A stretch of DNA of 64,000 nt from Streptomyces sp. Ag109_O5-10 (GTDB taxonomy: Bacteria > Actinomycetota > Actinomycetes > Streptomycetales > Streptomycetaceae). The notes under the pieces are model-generated. The model saw only the letters and a program-made list of their open reading frames with translations. It had not been told where the DNA came from and searched no databases. How positions within the stretch are numbered: position 1 is the first letter of the stretch; each line of letters begins with the position of its first letter. Shown here piece by piece: positions 25,328 to 34,707 of this stretch. The DNA is taken from the NCBI RefSeq assembly GCF_900105755.1, contig NZ_FNTQ01000001.1, positions 1,550,001 through 1,614,000 of the forward strand. The letters are read 5' to 3'. The position numbers and the translations under genes are program-made.

Positions 25328-26143
25328 ATGCGACTTCTCAGCCGTCCACTGGACGCTCTCGAAGAGCTCGGATCCCAGCTCTCCTTCTACGGGCGCTCAC
25401 TGGCCTGGACGGGCCGCACCGTCCGCCGCTACAAGAAGGAGATCCTGCGGCTGCTCGCCGAGGTGAGCTTCGGCCGGGGCGCCCTCGCCGTCGTCGGCGG
25501 CACGGTCGGCGTGATCGCCTTCCTCTCCTTCTTCACCGGAACCGAGGTCGGCCTCCAGGGCTACGCGGCCCTCAACCAGCTCGGCACCTCCAACTTCGTC
25601 GCGTTCCTGTCGGCGTACTTCAACACCCGGGAGATCGCCCCGCTGGTGGCCGGACTCGCCCTGTCCGCGACGGTCGGCGCCGGGTTCACCGCGCAGCTCG
25701 GTGCGATGCGGATCAGCGAGGAGACCGACGCGCTGGAGGTGATGGGCGTCCCGTCGCTGCCGTTCCTGGTGACGACGCGAATGATCGCCGGCTTCGTCGC
25801 GGTGATCCCGCTGTACGTGATCGGGCTGTTGTCCTCGTACCTCGCCGCCCGCACCGTCACGACCGGTTACTACGGGCAGTCGACGGGCACCTACGACCAC
25901 TACTTCCACCAGTACCTGCCGCCGGTAGACGTCTTCTGGTCCTTCGGCAAGGTGATCGTCTTCGCCGTCCTGATCATCCTGGTGCACTGCTACTACGGCT
26001 ACCACGCGAGCGGCGGCCCGGCGGGCGTCGGCGTCGCGGTCGGCCGTGCGGTGCGGACCTCGATCGTCGCCATCAACGTCCTGGACTTCTTCCTGAGCTT
26101 CGCGATCTGGGGCGCCAACACGACCGTACGGATCGCGGGGTGA
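25328..26143 (+). CDS. yrbEB: YrbE/MlaE-family ABC permease (second copy)
   Basis: 271 residues. Permease core: APLVAGLALSATVGAGFTAQ, then LGAMRISEETDALEVMGVPS, paralogous to the preceding gene; several membrane spans follow, with YLAARTVTTGYYGQSTGTYDHYF between them. A long N-terminal amphipathic helix (about 1-40) lies before the first span. Two YrbE permeases per operon is the standard actinobacterial arrangement. It is 5 bp upstream of the first MCE gene. Confidence 0.95.
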   Translation: MRLLSRPLDALEELGSQLSFYGRSLAWTGRTVRRYKKEILRLLAEVSFGRGALAVVGGTVGVIAFLSFFTGTEVGLQGYAALNQLGTSNFVAFLSAYFNTREIAPLVAGLALSATVGAGFTAQLGAMRISEETDALEVMGVPSLPFLVTTRMIAGFVAVIPLYVIGLLSSYLAARTVTTGYYGQSTGTYDHYFHQYLPPVDVFWSFGKVIVFAVLIILVHCYYGYHASGGPAGVGVAVGRAVRTSIVAINVLDFFLSFAIWGANTTVRIAG

Positions 26144-26148
26144 GGCCG

Positions 26149-27399
26149 ATGAGAGCACGGAGACTCAGGTTGTACGGCGTCGCGTTCATCGCCGTGCTCG
26201 CGCTGCTGCTGTCGCTCGCCGTGGCCGTCTACGAGCAGGCGTTCACGCCGGTCGTGCACATCACGCTGCAGGCCGACGCGCTCGGCAACCAGCTGGAGCC
26301 CCGCGCCGACGTCAAGCTGCGCGGGCTGCTCGTCGGCGAGGTCCGGGCGGCGCACGCGGACGGGACGAAGGCCACGCTCGACATCGCGCTCAAGCCGGAG
26401 TACGTCGCGTACATCCCCTCGGACGTACACGCGCGGCTGCTGCCCAAGACACTCTTCGGCGAGAAGTACGTCGATCTCGTGCCGCTCGCCGGGTCGGCGG
26501 CCCGGCCCATCCGCGCCGGGGACGTCATCACTCAGGACCGCACCACGGTCGGCATCGAGGTACAGCAGCTGATGAACGACCTGCTGCCGCTGCTGCGGAC
26601 GGTCCAGCCGGGCGAACTCAACGCCACGCTCTCGGCGTTCGCCACCGCTCTGGAGGGCCGCGGCGACCGGATCGGCGACAACCTCGTCCGGGTCGAGGGC
26701 TATCTGCGCCGCCTCAACCCGCACATGCCCTCCCTCAAGGAGGACATCACACGGTTCGCGGACGTCGCCGAGGTGTACGGCGACGCCGCCCCCGACCTGA
26801 TGCGGATCCTGCGCAACACGGTCACCACCAGCCGGACGATCGTCGAGAAGAGGGACCGGTTGGCCTCGGCTCTGCGCGCGACCGCCTCCGTGGCGGGCAC
26901 GGCGAACGACTTCCTGTCCGAGAACGGCGACCGGCTGATCACCCTGGGCCGGGTCTCCCGCCCCACGCTGGAGCTGTTCGCCCACTACTCCCCCGAGTAC
27001 CCGTGCCTGTTCCAGGGCCTGGTCCGGCAGGAGAAGGCGTCGGAGGACGCCTTCCGGGGCGGCGAGATGCGGATCACCCTTGAGGTCGTCCGGCCGCAGG
27101 GGGCGTACCGGCCCGGTGAGGAGCCGGTGTACGGCGAGCGGTCCGGTCCGAACTGCCGCGGCCTGCCGCATCCGCGGGTACCCGGGCCGAAGCCGCACCT
27201 CGACGACGGTACGTCGGCCGGAGGTTCCGGCGCCGGCGCCCTCCCCGGAGATGTCGGCGTGTCCGCCACCCGGGCCGAGCAGCGGGCCGTCGGCTCGCTC
27301 GTGGCCCCCGTCATGGGCGTCCCCGCGGACCAGGTGCCGCCCGTCGCGACCCTGCTGTTCGGGCCGCTCGCGCGCGGAACGGCGGTGAGTGTCGCATGA
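26149..27399 (+). CDS. mceA: MCE family protein (MceA position)
   Basis: 416 residues from ATG 26149. One N-terminal membrane anchor (FIAVLALLLSLAVAVYEQAF, about 11-30) precedes the MCE/MlaD domain: ADVKLRGLLVGEVRAAHADG, then ARLLPKTLFGEKYVDLVPLAG. A long helical, channel-forming region follows, and a Pro/Gly-rich end. MCE proteins assemble as a hexameric tube that carries lipids from the outside to the YrbE permeases. It overlaps the next gene by 4 bp. Confidence 0.94.
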   Translation: MRARRLRLYGVAFIAVLALLLSLAVAVYEQAFTPVVHITLQADALGNQLEPRADVKLRGLLVGEVRAAHADGTKATLDIALKPEYVAYIPSDVHARLLPKTLFGEKYVDLVPLAGSAARPIRAGDVITQDRTTVGIEVQQLMNDLLPLLRTVQPGELNATLSAFATALEGRGDRIGDNLVRVEGYLRRLNPHMPSLKEDITRFADVAEVYGDAAPDLMRILRNTVTTSRTIVEKRDRLASALRATASVAGTANDFLSENGDRLITLGRVSRPTLELFAHYSPEYPCLFQGLVRQEKASEDAFRGGEMRITLEVVRPQGAYRPGEEPVYGERSGPNCRGLPHPRVPGPKPHLDDGTSAGGSGAGALPGDVGVSATRAEQRAVGSLVAPVMGVPADQVPPVATLLFGPLARGTAVSVA

Positions 27400-28436
27400 G
27401 CAGGTCAGGAGCCCGGCAGACCGCCGCCCCGCTGGTCAAGTTCAGCCTCTTCGCGCTGGTCACGATCGCGGCGACGGCGCTGCTCGCCGCCACCATCGTC
27501 AACGTCTCCTTCACCCCCAAGGACACCTATCACGCGGTGTTCACCGACGTCACCGGGCTGGAGACCGGCGACGACATCCGGGTGGCCGGAGTGCGGGTGG
27601 GGGAGGTCGACGGCATCCGGATCAAGGACCGGACCCTGGCGGAGGTCACGTTCACCGTCAGCGCGGACCGGCCGCTGCTCGCCGGGACCCGTGCGGTCGT
27701 CCGCTACCGCAACCTGGTCGGGCAGCGGTACATCGCGCTCACCGAGGGCGCGGGGGACGTCACCGCGCGGCTGCGGCCGGGCGGCACGATCCCGTTGTCC
27801 CGGACCCAGCCGGCGCTGGACCTCAACGCCCTGCTGAACGGCTTCAAGCCGCTGTTCGCCGCGCTCAGCCCGAGCGACGTCAACCAGCTGGCCACCGAGA
27901 TCGTCCAGACCCTCCAGGGCGAGGGCGGCACGGTGAACAGCCTGCTCGCGCACACCGCCTCGCTCACCAGCACCCTCGCCGACCGCGACAAGCTGATCGG
28001 ATCGGTGATCGACAACCTCAACACCGTCCTGGAGACGCTCGACAAGCGCGGCTCCCGCTTCTCCGGGCTGCTCACGCAGCTGCGCCGGGTGGTCTCGGGG
28101 CTGTCCGCCGACCGCAAGCCCATCGGGGAGTCGCTGGTGAGCATCGGCGACCTCACGGACGTCACGTCGGGGCTGCTGAAGGACGCGCGTCCACCACTGA
28201 AGGACGACATCGCCGGGCTCGGCGATCTCGCCGGAACGCTGAACAAGAACGAGAACACCGTGGAGGGCGTCCTGAAGCGGCTGCCGAACAAGCTCGACAA
28301 GCTGACGGGGACCGCCTCGTACGGCTCGTGGTTCAACTTCTACCTCTGCGACTTCGACGGCCGGATCGTGCTGCCGAGGACCAAGCAGGTGATCAGCCCG
28401 GAGCTGCACGTGGCGCAGGCGAGGTGCGGCGGATGA
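27396..28436 (+). CDS. mceB: MCE family protein (MceB position)
   Basis: 346 residues. The anchor helix (FALVTIAATALLAATIVNVSF, about 19-39) is followed by an MCE domain with the family signature GDDIRVAGVRVGEVDGIRI and YRNLVGQRYIALTEG, then the helical region. Two cysteines lie near the end (YLCDFDG and ARCGG). Start and stop both overlap neighbouring genes by ATGA-type junctions, so translation is probably coupled along the operon. Confidence 0.94.
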   Translation: MSRSGARQTAAPLVKFSLFALVTIAATALLAATIVNVSFTPKDTYHAVFTDVTGLETGDDIRVAGVRVGEVDGIRIKDRTLAEVTFTVSADRPLLAGTRAVVRYRNLVGQRYIALTEGAGDVTARLRPGGTIPLSRTQPALDLNALLNGFKPLFAALSPSDVNQLATEIVQTLQGEGGTVNSLLAHTASLTSTLADRDKLIGSVIDNLNTVLETLDKRGSRFSGLLTQLRRVVSGLSADRKPIGESLVSIGDLTDVTSGLLKDARPPLKDDIAGLGDLAGTLNKNENTVEGVLKRLPNKLDKLTGTASYGSWFNFYLCDFDGRIVLPRTKQVISPELHVAQARCGG

Positions 28437-29680
28437 GCATGCGCATCAGGCGGCGCAAGGTCCGCCGCCCCGAGCCGCTGGTGAAGGTACGCGTCCTGCC
28501 GCCCAGGCTGCCGAGACTCCGCAGACTGCTGCCGAAACGCAAACCCCGCCCCGAACCCCTCGTGAAAGTCCGCGTCCTGCCGCCCAGGCTGCCGAGACTC
28601 CCCAGACTGCTGCCCAAGCGCAAACCCCGCCCCGAACCCCTCGTGAAAGTCCGCGTCCTGCCGCCCAAGCTGCCCAGGATCCGGCTCAGGCGCCCACGCC
28701 TCAAGCCGTTCCGCGAGCAGAACCCGGTTGTCGTGGGTGCCGTCGGCCTCACCGTCCTCGCGCTGCTCACCGTTGCCGCCTTCAACGCCGACAGCCTGCC
28801 GCTGATCGGCGGCGGCGACACCTACAGCGCGGCCTTCTCCGAGGCCGGCGGGCTCAAGCCGGGCGACGAGGTACGGATCGCCGGGGTCAAGGTCGGCAAG
28901 GTCGAGGGCGTCGACCTGGAGGGCGATCACGTCAGGGTGACCTTCAAAGTGAAGGGTCGTCCGGCATTCGGTACCGACACGGGTGCGTCGATCCGTGTCA
29001 AGACGATCCTCGGCGCGAAGTACCTGGCCCTGTACCCGAAGGGGCCCGGCCAGTTGAGGCCGGGCCGGGAGATCCCGATCCGGCGGACCGTGTCGGCGTA
29101 CGACGTCGTCCAGGCCTTCAGTGACCTGACGACCACCACCGAGGAGATCGACACGGACCGGCTCGCGAAGGCACTGGACACGATCTCCGTCACCTTCCAG
29201 GACTCCCCCGAGGAGGTGCGGGCGTCGATCAAGGGGCTGTCGCGGATCTCCCGGACCGTCGCCGCCCGTGACCAGGCGCTGCGGGGGCTCCTCGACCATG
29301 CGAACGGAGTCACCAAGGTGCTGGCCGGTCACACGAAGGACTTCTCCGCGCTGGTGAAGGACGGTGACGCTCTGTTCAAGGAGATCGACGAGCGGCGTGC
29401 GGCGATCCACAAGCTGCTCAAGAGCTCCGCGCTGCTCGGCATCGAGCTGTCCGGCCTGGTCGACGACAACGGCAAGGAGATCGGGCCCGCGCTGAAGAAC
29501 CTCAACACCTTCGTGACGATGCTCGAACGCAACCAGGCAAGCCTCGACCGCAGCCTCCAGCTCCTCGCCCCCTACGTACGGCTCTTCACCAACACCCTCG
29601 GCAACGGCCGATGGTTCGACTCCTACATCCAGAACCTGGTCGCCGCCCCGGTCACGCCACGGACGGGAGGCACCCGATGA
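28433..29680 (+). CDS. mceC: MCE family protein (MceC position) with triplicated basic N-terminal repeat
   Basis: 415 residues. The first about 100 residues precede the membrane helix (VVVGAVGLTVLALLTVAAF) and consist mostly of three copies of a 27-residue unit beginning RPEPLVKVRVLPP, very rich in Arg, Lys, Pro and Leu. An ordinary MCE domain follows (GDEVRIAGVKVGKVEGV, RVKTILGAKYLALYPKG) and then the helical region. Normal MCE proteins have only a short cytoplasmic N-terminus, so this is an unusual expansion that may bind membrane phospholipids or the Mkl ATPase. ATGA overlaps at both ends. Confidence 0.93.
   Translation: MSMRIRRRKVRRPEPLVKVRVLPPRLPRLRRLLPKRKPRPEPLVKVRVLPPRLPRLPRLLPKRKPRPEPLVKVRVLPPKLPRIRLRRPRLKPFREQNPVVVGAVGLTVLALLTVAAFNADSLPLIGGGDTYSAAFSEAGGLKPGDEVRIAGVKVGKVEGVDLEGDHVRVTFKVKGRPAFGTDTGASIRVKTILGAKYLALYPKGPGQLRPGREIPIRRTVSAYDVVQAFSDLTTTTEEIDTDRLAKALDTISVTFQDSPEEVRASIKGLSRISRTVAARDQALRGLLDHANGVTKVLAGHTKDFSALVKDGDALFKEIDERRAAIHKLLKSSALLGIELSGLVDDNGKEIGPALKNLNTFVTMLERNQASLDRSLQLLAPYVRLFTNTLGNGRWFDSYIQNLVAAPVTPRTGGTR
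28466..28708 (+). repeat. 81-bp in-frame coding repeats in mceC
   Basis: Units at 28466-28546, 28547-28627 and 28628-28708 (the last diverging at its end). Copies 1 and 2 share long identical blocks, and copies 2 and 3 are nearly identical over their first 60 bp. The 81-bp length keeps the reading frame. Near-identity at the DNA level suggests recent duplication by slippage or unequal exchange. Confidence 0.85.
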
Positions 29681-30786
29681 CCCGCAGACTCCTGGCCCTG
29701 TTCACCGCGCTCGCGATCGTCATCGGCCTCGCCGTCGTCCTCTGGCCGGGCCCCGCCCCCGTCCGCGTCACGGCGTACTTCCCGCGCACCGTCGGCATCT
29801 ACCCCGGCTCCGACGTCCGCGTCCTCGGCGTCCGCATCGGCGAGGTCAAGAAGATCACGCCGGAGGGCGACCGGGTACGGGTGGAACTGGAATACGACCG
29901 GAGCCGCAAGGTCCCCGCCGACGCACAGGCCGCCATCATCAACTCCTCGGTGGTCAGCGACCGTTACGTGCAGCTGCTGCCGGTGTACCGCAAGGGCGCG
30001 GTGCTGCGGGACGGAGGCGTCATCCCCGAGTCCCGTACGGCCGTCCCCGTCGAGCTGGACCGGATCTTCGACAGTCTGCACACCACCGCCGAGGCACTCG
30101 GCCCGAACGGTGCCAACAAGAAGGGGGCGCTGTCCCGGCTGCTCGGGGTGAGCGCGGACAACCTCCAAGGGCAGGGCGAGAACCTCAACCAGACGGTGGA
30201 GGACCTGTCCCAGGCGGTCACCACGCTGTCCGACGGCCGGGGAGACCTGTTCGGGACCGTGCGGAACCTTCAGGTGTTCACGGCCGCACTGGCGGCGGAC
30301 GACACCAGCGTGCGGTCGTTCGACACCGACCTCGCGGACGTGGCCGGGCAACTCGCCGGGGAGCGCAGGGATCTCGCGGCCGCGCTGAAGTACCTGGCCG
30401 CCGCACTCGGCGACGTGTCCGGCTTCGTGAAGGGCAACAAGAAGGCGCTGACCTCGGACGTGCAGGGCCTGGCCAAGGTCACCAAGGTCCTCGTCACCCA
30501 ACGGGACGCTCTGGAGGAGCTGTTGACCGTCGCCCCCACGGGCCTGTCGAACCTGCAGAACGCCTACGACCCCGCCGCCGGCACCCTCGACACCCGCAAC
30601 AACGCGCAGACCTCGCAGGATCCGTCCTCCGTTCTCTGCTCGATCCTGAAGACGACCGGCGACGACCACGACAACTGTGCCGGGCTGAAGAAGCTCTTCG
30701 ACTCCCTGCCCGAGGTTCCGTCGGCCCCGGCGTCGACGGGCACGGTCGACAAGACCCTCGGCGGGATTCTGGGGGCACCGGCATGA
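29677..30786 (+). CDS. mceD: MCE family protein (MceD position)
   Basis: 369 residues from ATG 29677, overlapping mceC by 4 bp; a longer frame from 29611 lies inside mceC and is rejected. Anchor helix (LLALFTALAIVIGLAVVLWPG), MCE domain with YPGSDVRVLGVRIGEVKKITPEG and SSVVSDRYVQLLPVY, then a long coiled helical region and two late cysteines (SVLCSILKTT and HDNCAGLK) that could form a disulfide outside the membrane. Confidence 0.94.
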   Translation: MTRRLLALFTALAIVIGLAVVLWPGPAPVRVTAYFPRTVGIYPGSDVRVLGVRIGEVKKITPEGDRVRVELEYDRSRKVPADAQAAIINSSVVSDRYVQLLPVYRKGAVLRDGGVIPESRTAVPVELDRIFDSLHTTAEALGPNGANKKGALSRLLGVSADNLQGQGENLNQTVEDLSQAVTTLSDGRGDLFGTVRNLQVFTAALAADDTSVRSFDTDLADVAGQLAGERRDLAAALKYLAAALGDVSGFVKGNKKALTSDVQGLAKVTKVLVTQRDALEELLTVAPTGLSNLQNAYDPAAGTLDTRNNAQTSQDPSSVLCSILKTTGDDHDNCAGLKKLFDSLPEVPSAPASTGTVDKTLGGILGAPA

Positions 30787-32066
30787 GCGTGCAGCGCAAG
30801 GGGCGGGTGGCCGCCTGGGCGGCGGTCGGGTCGCTGCTGCTGACCGGCTGCGAGTTCAACGGCTGGTACGACGTTCCGCTCCCCGGCGGCGCCGCCTCGG
30901 ACGGTCACGCCTACCACGTCACCGTCGACTTCCGGGACGTCCTGGATCTGGTGCCGCAGTCGGCGGTCAAGGTCAACAACGTCACCGTCGGCGCGGTGGA
31001 GAGGGTGGAACTGGACGACTGGCACGCGCGGGTACGGCTGCGCATCGCCGACTCGGTGAAGCTGCCCGGCAACGCCGTCGCCGATCTGAGGCAGACCAGC
31101 ATGCTCGGCGAGAAGTACGTCGCCCTGTCCGCGCCGACCGGCACGCGGCCCGTCGGACGGCTCCACGACGGCGACCGCATCCCGCTGTCCCGCAGCGGCC
31201 GCAACCCGGAGGTCGAGGAGGTGCTGTCGGCCCTGTCCGCGCTGCTCAACGGCGGCGGGGTGGCCCAGCTGAAGACGATCACCGTCGAGCTGAACAAGGC
31301 CCTCAACGGCCGCGAGGACCGGGTCAGGTCCCTGCTGAAGCAACTCGACACGTTCCTCGGCGGCCTCGACGACCAGCGGGCGGAGATCGTGCGCGCGCTC
31401 AAGGGCGTCGACCGGCTGGCGAAGCGGCTGAAGGACGAGAAGAAGACGATCGCGCTGGCCGTCGACACCATTCCGCCCGCCCTGAAGGCCCTCGCCGACC
31501 AGCGCAAGGACCTGACGAAGATGCTCACCGCCCTCTCGGCACTCGGCAAGACCGGCACCAGGGTGGTGAACGCCTCCCACGACGACACCGTCGCCAACCT
31601 GAAGAAGCTCCAGCCCATCCTGCAGCAGCTGAACAAGGCGGGCGACGACCTGCCCGACTCCCTTGAGCTCCTGACCACTTACCCGTTCCCGCGCAACGCG
31701 ACGGACGCCGTCAAGGGCGACTACGTCAACCTCGGGATCACCGCCGACCTCGACCTGGCGGACCTGTACGGCAACGTCACCGGCAAGCCGGGCAACGGCG
31801 GGAAGTCCCCGGCCCCCGGGACACCGCATCTTCCCGTTGTCCCCACTCCCACCCCTCTCCCGTCCGTCCCGTCCCTGCCGGGCATCCCGTCCGTGCCCCC
31901 CGTGCCCCCCGCGCCCTCCGTGCCCGCCGTGCCCTCCGACGGCAGCACCCTGCTGTGCCCGCCGGTGTGCACGGCCGCGTACGGCACCGGGGACGGCTCG
32001 CGTCGCCTCCCGCCGGGGGTCGATCTCGGCCTCGCCGAGCTGATGCTGAAGGGGATACTGCCGTGA
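30783..32066 (+). CDS. mceE: MCE family lipoprotein (MceE/LprK position)
   Basis: 427 residues. The signal peptide ends in the lipobox LLLTGC (Cys near residue 24), so the protein should be lipidated rather than anchored by a helix, as in the fifth MCE gene of other actinobacteria. MCE domain: SAVKVNNVTVGAVERVELDD and QTSMLGEKYVALS. The helical region is followed by a Pro/Val/Ser-rich stretch (about 340-385) and a short end with two cysteines (LLCPPVCTAAYG). ATGA/GTGA overlaps on both sides. Confidence 0.94.
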   Translation: MSVQRKGRVAAWAAVGSLLLTGCEFNGWYDVPLPGGAASDGHAYHVTVDFRDVLDLVPQSAVKVNNVTVGAVERVELDDWHARVRLRIADSVKLPGNAVADLRQTSMLGEKYVALSAPTGTRPVGRLHDGDRIPLSRSGRNPEVEEVLSALSALLNGGGVAQLKTITVELNKALNGREDRVRSLLKQLDTFLGGLDDQRAEIVRALKGVDRLAKRLKDEKKTIALAVDTIPPALKALADQRKDLTKMLTALSALGKTGTRVVNASHDDTVANLKKLQPILQQLNKAGDDLPDSLELLTTYPFPRNATDAVKGDYVNLGITADLDLADLYGNVTGKPGNGGKSPAPGTPHLPVVPTPTPLPSVPSLPGIPSVPPVPPAPSVPAVPSDGSTLLCPPVCTAAYGTGDGSRRLPPGVDLGLAELMLKGILP

Positions 32067-33337
32067 TCACACGTACGGTCAGGGCCCAGTTGCTCGCCTT
32101 CGCCACCGTCACCGCCCTCGGGGTGTCCTACGTCGGCGCCCGGTACACGGGCCTGGTGGACGACGTCCTGCACCGCGGCTACACCGTGCGCGCCGACTTC
32201 GCCGAGTCCGGGGGCGTCTTCCCCGGCGCCGAGGTCACCTACCGGGGCGTGCCGGTGGGCCGCGTGGGCGAACTGCGGCTGACCGGGTCCGGGGTCTCGG
32301 TGGCGCTGAAGATCGAGGACGGCGCCCCGAGGATCCCCGCCGACACACTCGCGGTGGTCGCCGACCGTTCGGCGGTGGGCGAGCAGTACGTCGACCTCCA
32401 GCCACGGCGGTCGGGCGGGCCGTACCTCATGGACGGCAGCCCGATCCCGCGCAGCCGCACCCGGACCCCGCTGCCGGTCACCGACCTGGTCCTCAGCCTC
32501 GACCGGCTGGTCAACTCGGTCGGCAAGGACGATCTGCGGGTCACCGTGGACGAGTTGGGCAAGGCCTTCGCCGGCACCGGACCGAACCTGAGCCGGCTGG
32601 TGGACTCCGGCAACGCGCTGGTGGAGTCGGCGTCCGAGTCGCTCCCCCAGACGGTCTCGCTGATCGAGGACTCGCGGAAGGTGCTCAAGACCCAGGCCGA
32701 CCAGGGCTCGGCCATCAAGTCGTTCTCCCGCGACCTGGCCACGCTCACCGAGCAGCTGAAGTCGAGCGACGGCGATCTGCGCAGGCTCATCGACAACACC
32801 GCGCCCGCCGCCCAGCAGTTGGACTCCCTGCTGAAGTCCACCCGGCCGCAGGTGCCGGTCCTGCTGGCCAACCTCATCAGCGGCGGCCAGATCACCCTGG
32901 CCCGGCTCCCCGGCGTCGAACAGGCCCTGGTCACACTCCCGCTCACGGTCGCGGGCAGCTACACGGTCATCCCCGGCGACGGCACCACCCACTTCGGGAT
33001 GACCGTGAACGCCGACGACCCTCCCGCATGCACCCAGGGCTACGGCACCCAGCGGCGCGACCCCGCCGACACCGGCAAGCGCCCGGCGAACACCGACGCG
33101 CGCTGCACGGTGCCGCGCGGCGGCAGGACCTCGGTGCGCGGAGCGCAGAACGCGCCCGGCGCGACGACGGGCCGGTACGGCGCCGGCCAGAGCGCGTTCG
33201 TGGCCCCGTACGACCCGGAGACCGGCACCGTGACCGGCCCGGACGGATCGCCCTTCGAGATCGGCTCGACGGGCGGGGAACAGACCGTGTTCGGAAAGGA
33301 GTCGTGGCAATGGCTGCTCGTGGGACCGATGGCATGA
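32063..33337 (+). CDS. mceF: MCE family protein (MceF position)
   Basis: 424 residues from GTG 32063, overlapping mceE by 4 bp. Anchor helix (LLAFATVTALGVSYVGARYTG) and MCE domain with GAEVTYRGVPVGRVGELRL and ADRSAVGEQYVDLQP, then a helical region with leucine-rich coils. The C-terminal third is Gly/Thr/Asp-rich. It completes the six-protein set (A-F) of a canonical Mce importer. Confidence 0.94.
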   Translation: MITRTVRAQLLAFATVTALGVSYVGARYTGLVDDVLHRGYTVRADFAESGGVFPGAEVTYRGVPVGRVGELRLTGSGVSVALKIEDGAPRIPADTLAVVADRSAVGEQYVDLQPRRSGGPYLMDGSPIPRSRTRTPLPVTDLVLSLDRLVNSVGKDDLRVTVDELGKAFAGTGPNLSRLVDSGNALVESASESLPQTVSLIEDSRKVLKTQADQGSAIKSFSRDLATLTEQLKSSDGDLRRLIDNTAPAAQQLDSLLKSTRPQVPVLLANLISGGQITLARLPGVEQALVTLPLTVAGSYTVIPGDGTTHFGMTVNADDPPACTQGYGTQRRDPADTGKRPANTDARCTVPRGGRTSVRGAQNAPGATTGRYGAGQSAFVAPYDPETGTVTGPDGSPFEIGSTGGEQTVFGKESWQWLLVGPMA

Positions 33338-33822
33338 GAGGCGGACGCATGAGGCTGCTGTCGGCGGGGCTCGTCGCCGCGACCGTGCTGACGACCGTGC
33401 TGTGTGTCTGGCTGGGCCTGAAGCTGTCCGACCAGCGCGCGGCGGAACAGCGCCGTCAGGACATCCTGGCGGCGGCCCGCCAGTCGGCGCTGAACTTCAC
33501 CTCGCTCGACTACCGGCACTACGACCGGGACAGCGGCAATGTGCTGAAGGGCGCCACCGGCCAGTTCAAGAAGGAGTTCGCCGCGCAGACCGCACAGCTG
33601 ACGAAACTGGTTGCGCAGAACAAGTCGGTGTCCGAGGGACAGGTCCTGGACGCGGGCATCGTGCGGTCCGACGCGCGCTCGGCCCGGGTCCTGGTCGTGG
33701 CCGACAGCAAGGTGACCAACAGCGCCGCGCCCGAGGGGCAGGCGCGCACCTACCGGCTCCAGCTCGACCTCGCGCGCGTGGACGGCCGCTGGCTGACCTC
33801 CGACGTCGCGTTCGTGGGCTGA
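33310..33822 (+). CDS. Mce-associated membrane protein (first)
   Basis: 170 residues. One membrane helix near the N-terminus (LLSAGLVAATVLTTVLCVWLGL) is followed by a small extracytoplasmic domain with FTSLDYRHYDRDSGNVLKGA and a C-terminal WLTSDVAFVG. This NTF2-like shape is common to Mas proteins encoded after mce operons. Start 33310 is chosen for AAAGGAG 8 bp upstream; it overlaps mceF by 28 bp, and ATG 33334 or 33349 are alternatives. Confidence 0.88.
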   Translation: MAARGTDGMRGGRMRLLSAGLVAATVLTTVLCVWLGLKLSDQRAAEQRRQDILAAARQSALNFTSLDYRHYDRDSGNVLKGATGQFKKEFAAQTAQLTKLVAQNKSVSEGQVLDAGIVRSDARSARVLVVADSKVTNSAAPEGQARTYRLQLDLARVDGRWLTSDVAFVG

Positions 33823-33841
33823 CCCGCCCGTGAGGCCATCG

Positions 33842-34618
33842 ATGAGAAGAGACACCATGGCGAACCCGACCTCCCGCACCGGCTCACCGGCCCGCCGCAC
33901 CATGACCGCGGCCGCCCGCGCGGCAGCCAAGCGCGCCGGACGGCCCGCGCGCCCCGAGCACGGTGCCGGCCAGGAAGAACAGCCGTCCTCCGGGCGCACC
34001 CTGCTCGTCGAGCCCCCGGCGAACGGCTGGGAGGACCCGCCGGAGCCCGAGGCGCCCGAGTCGTCCGAGCCGTCCGAGGGGGAGCAGCCGGAGGACGGCG
34101 CGCCCCCGCGCAAGGCCGGGCGGAGCGTGCTCACCGCGGTGCTGGGCGTCGTCCTCGTGGCGGCCCTGGTCGCGGCCGCCGTACTCGGGTGGCAGTACCG
34201 GCAGGGGCGGCAGGCGGAACAGGCCCGCGGCGAGGCCCTCGCGGCCGCTCGGCAGGCGGCGCCGGTCGTGCTGTCGTACGACTACCGGCACCTGGACCCG
34301 GACTTCTCCCGGGCCCGCGCCCTGCTGACCGGGCACTTCCGCGACCAGTACGGCAAGACCACGAAGGCGGTGGTCGCCCCGACCGCGACGAAGTACCACG
34401 GCGTGGTGAAGGCGACCGTCGCCACACCCGCCGACGGCGGCGCCCCGGCGGTCTCCGTCGTGTCGGCCACACCGGACCGGGCCGTCGTCCTGCTCTTCGT
34501 CAACCAGGTCACCAGCAGCACCCAGGTCCCGGAGCCCCGGCTGGACCTGAACCGGGTGCGTATGACGCTCACCCGCACCTCCGACGGTTGGAAGGTGAGC
34601 GGCGTCGACGCCCTCTGA
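33842..34618 (+). CDS. Mce-associated membrane protein (second)
   Basis: 258 residues. A long acidic/Pro-rich cytoplasmic N-terminus (about 1-95), one membrane helix (VLTAVLGVVLVAALVAAAVLGW), then an extracytoplasmic domain with VVLSYDYRHLDPDFSRARAL, paralogous to the preceding gene. Mas proteins are thought to stabilise the Mce complex. ATG 33842 has GAGG 6 bp upstream; ATG 33857 is also possible. It is the last gene of the Mce operon. Confidence 0.87.
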   Translation: MRRDTMANPTSRTGSPARRTMTAAARAAAKRAGRPARPEHGAGQEEQPSSGRTLLVEPPANGWEDPPEPEAPESSEPSEGEQPEDGAPPRKAGRSVLTAVLGVVLVAALVAAAVLGWQYRQGRQAEQARGEALAAARQAAPVVLSYDYRHLDPDFSRARALLTGHFRDQYGKTTKAVVAPTATKYHGVVKATVATPADGGAPAVSVVSATPDRAVVLLFVNQVTSSTQVPEPRLDLNRVRMTLTRTSDGWKVSGVDAL

Positions 34619-34707
34619 CCGCGGTGCGCGGACGGGATCGACCGGTGGTACGGCGGTGCTGCCACGGCCGCCGCGATGACAGCCGCTGTAACTGGCCTGG
34701 CTGCCGT

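Noticed and set aside
24673..27399. A 908-codon open frame
   Set aside because: It is a shifted reading of the two YrbE genes; only its last 416 codons (from 26149) are a real gene, mceA.
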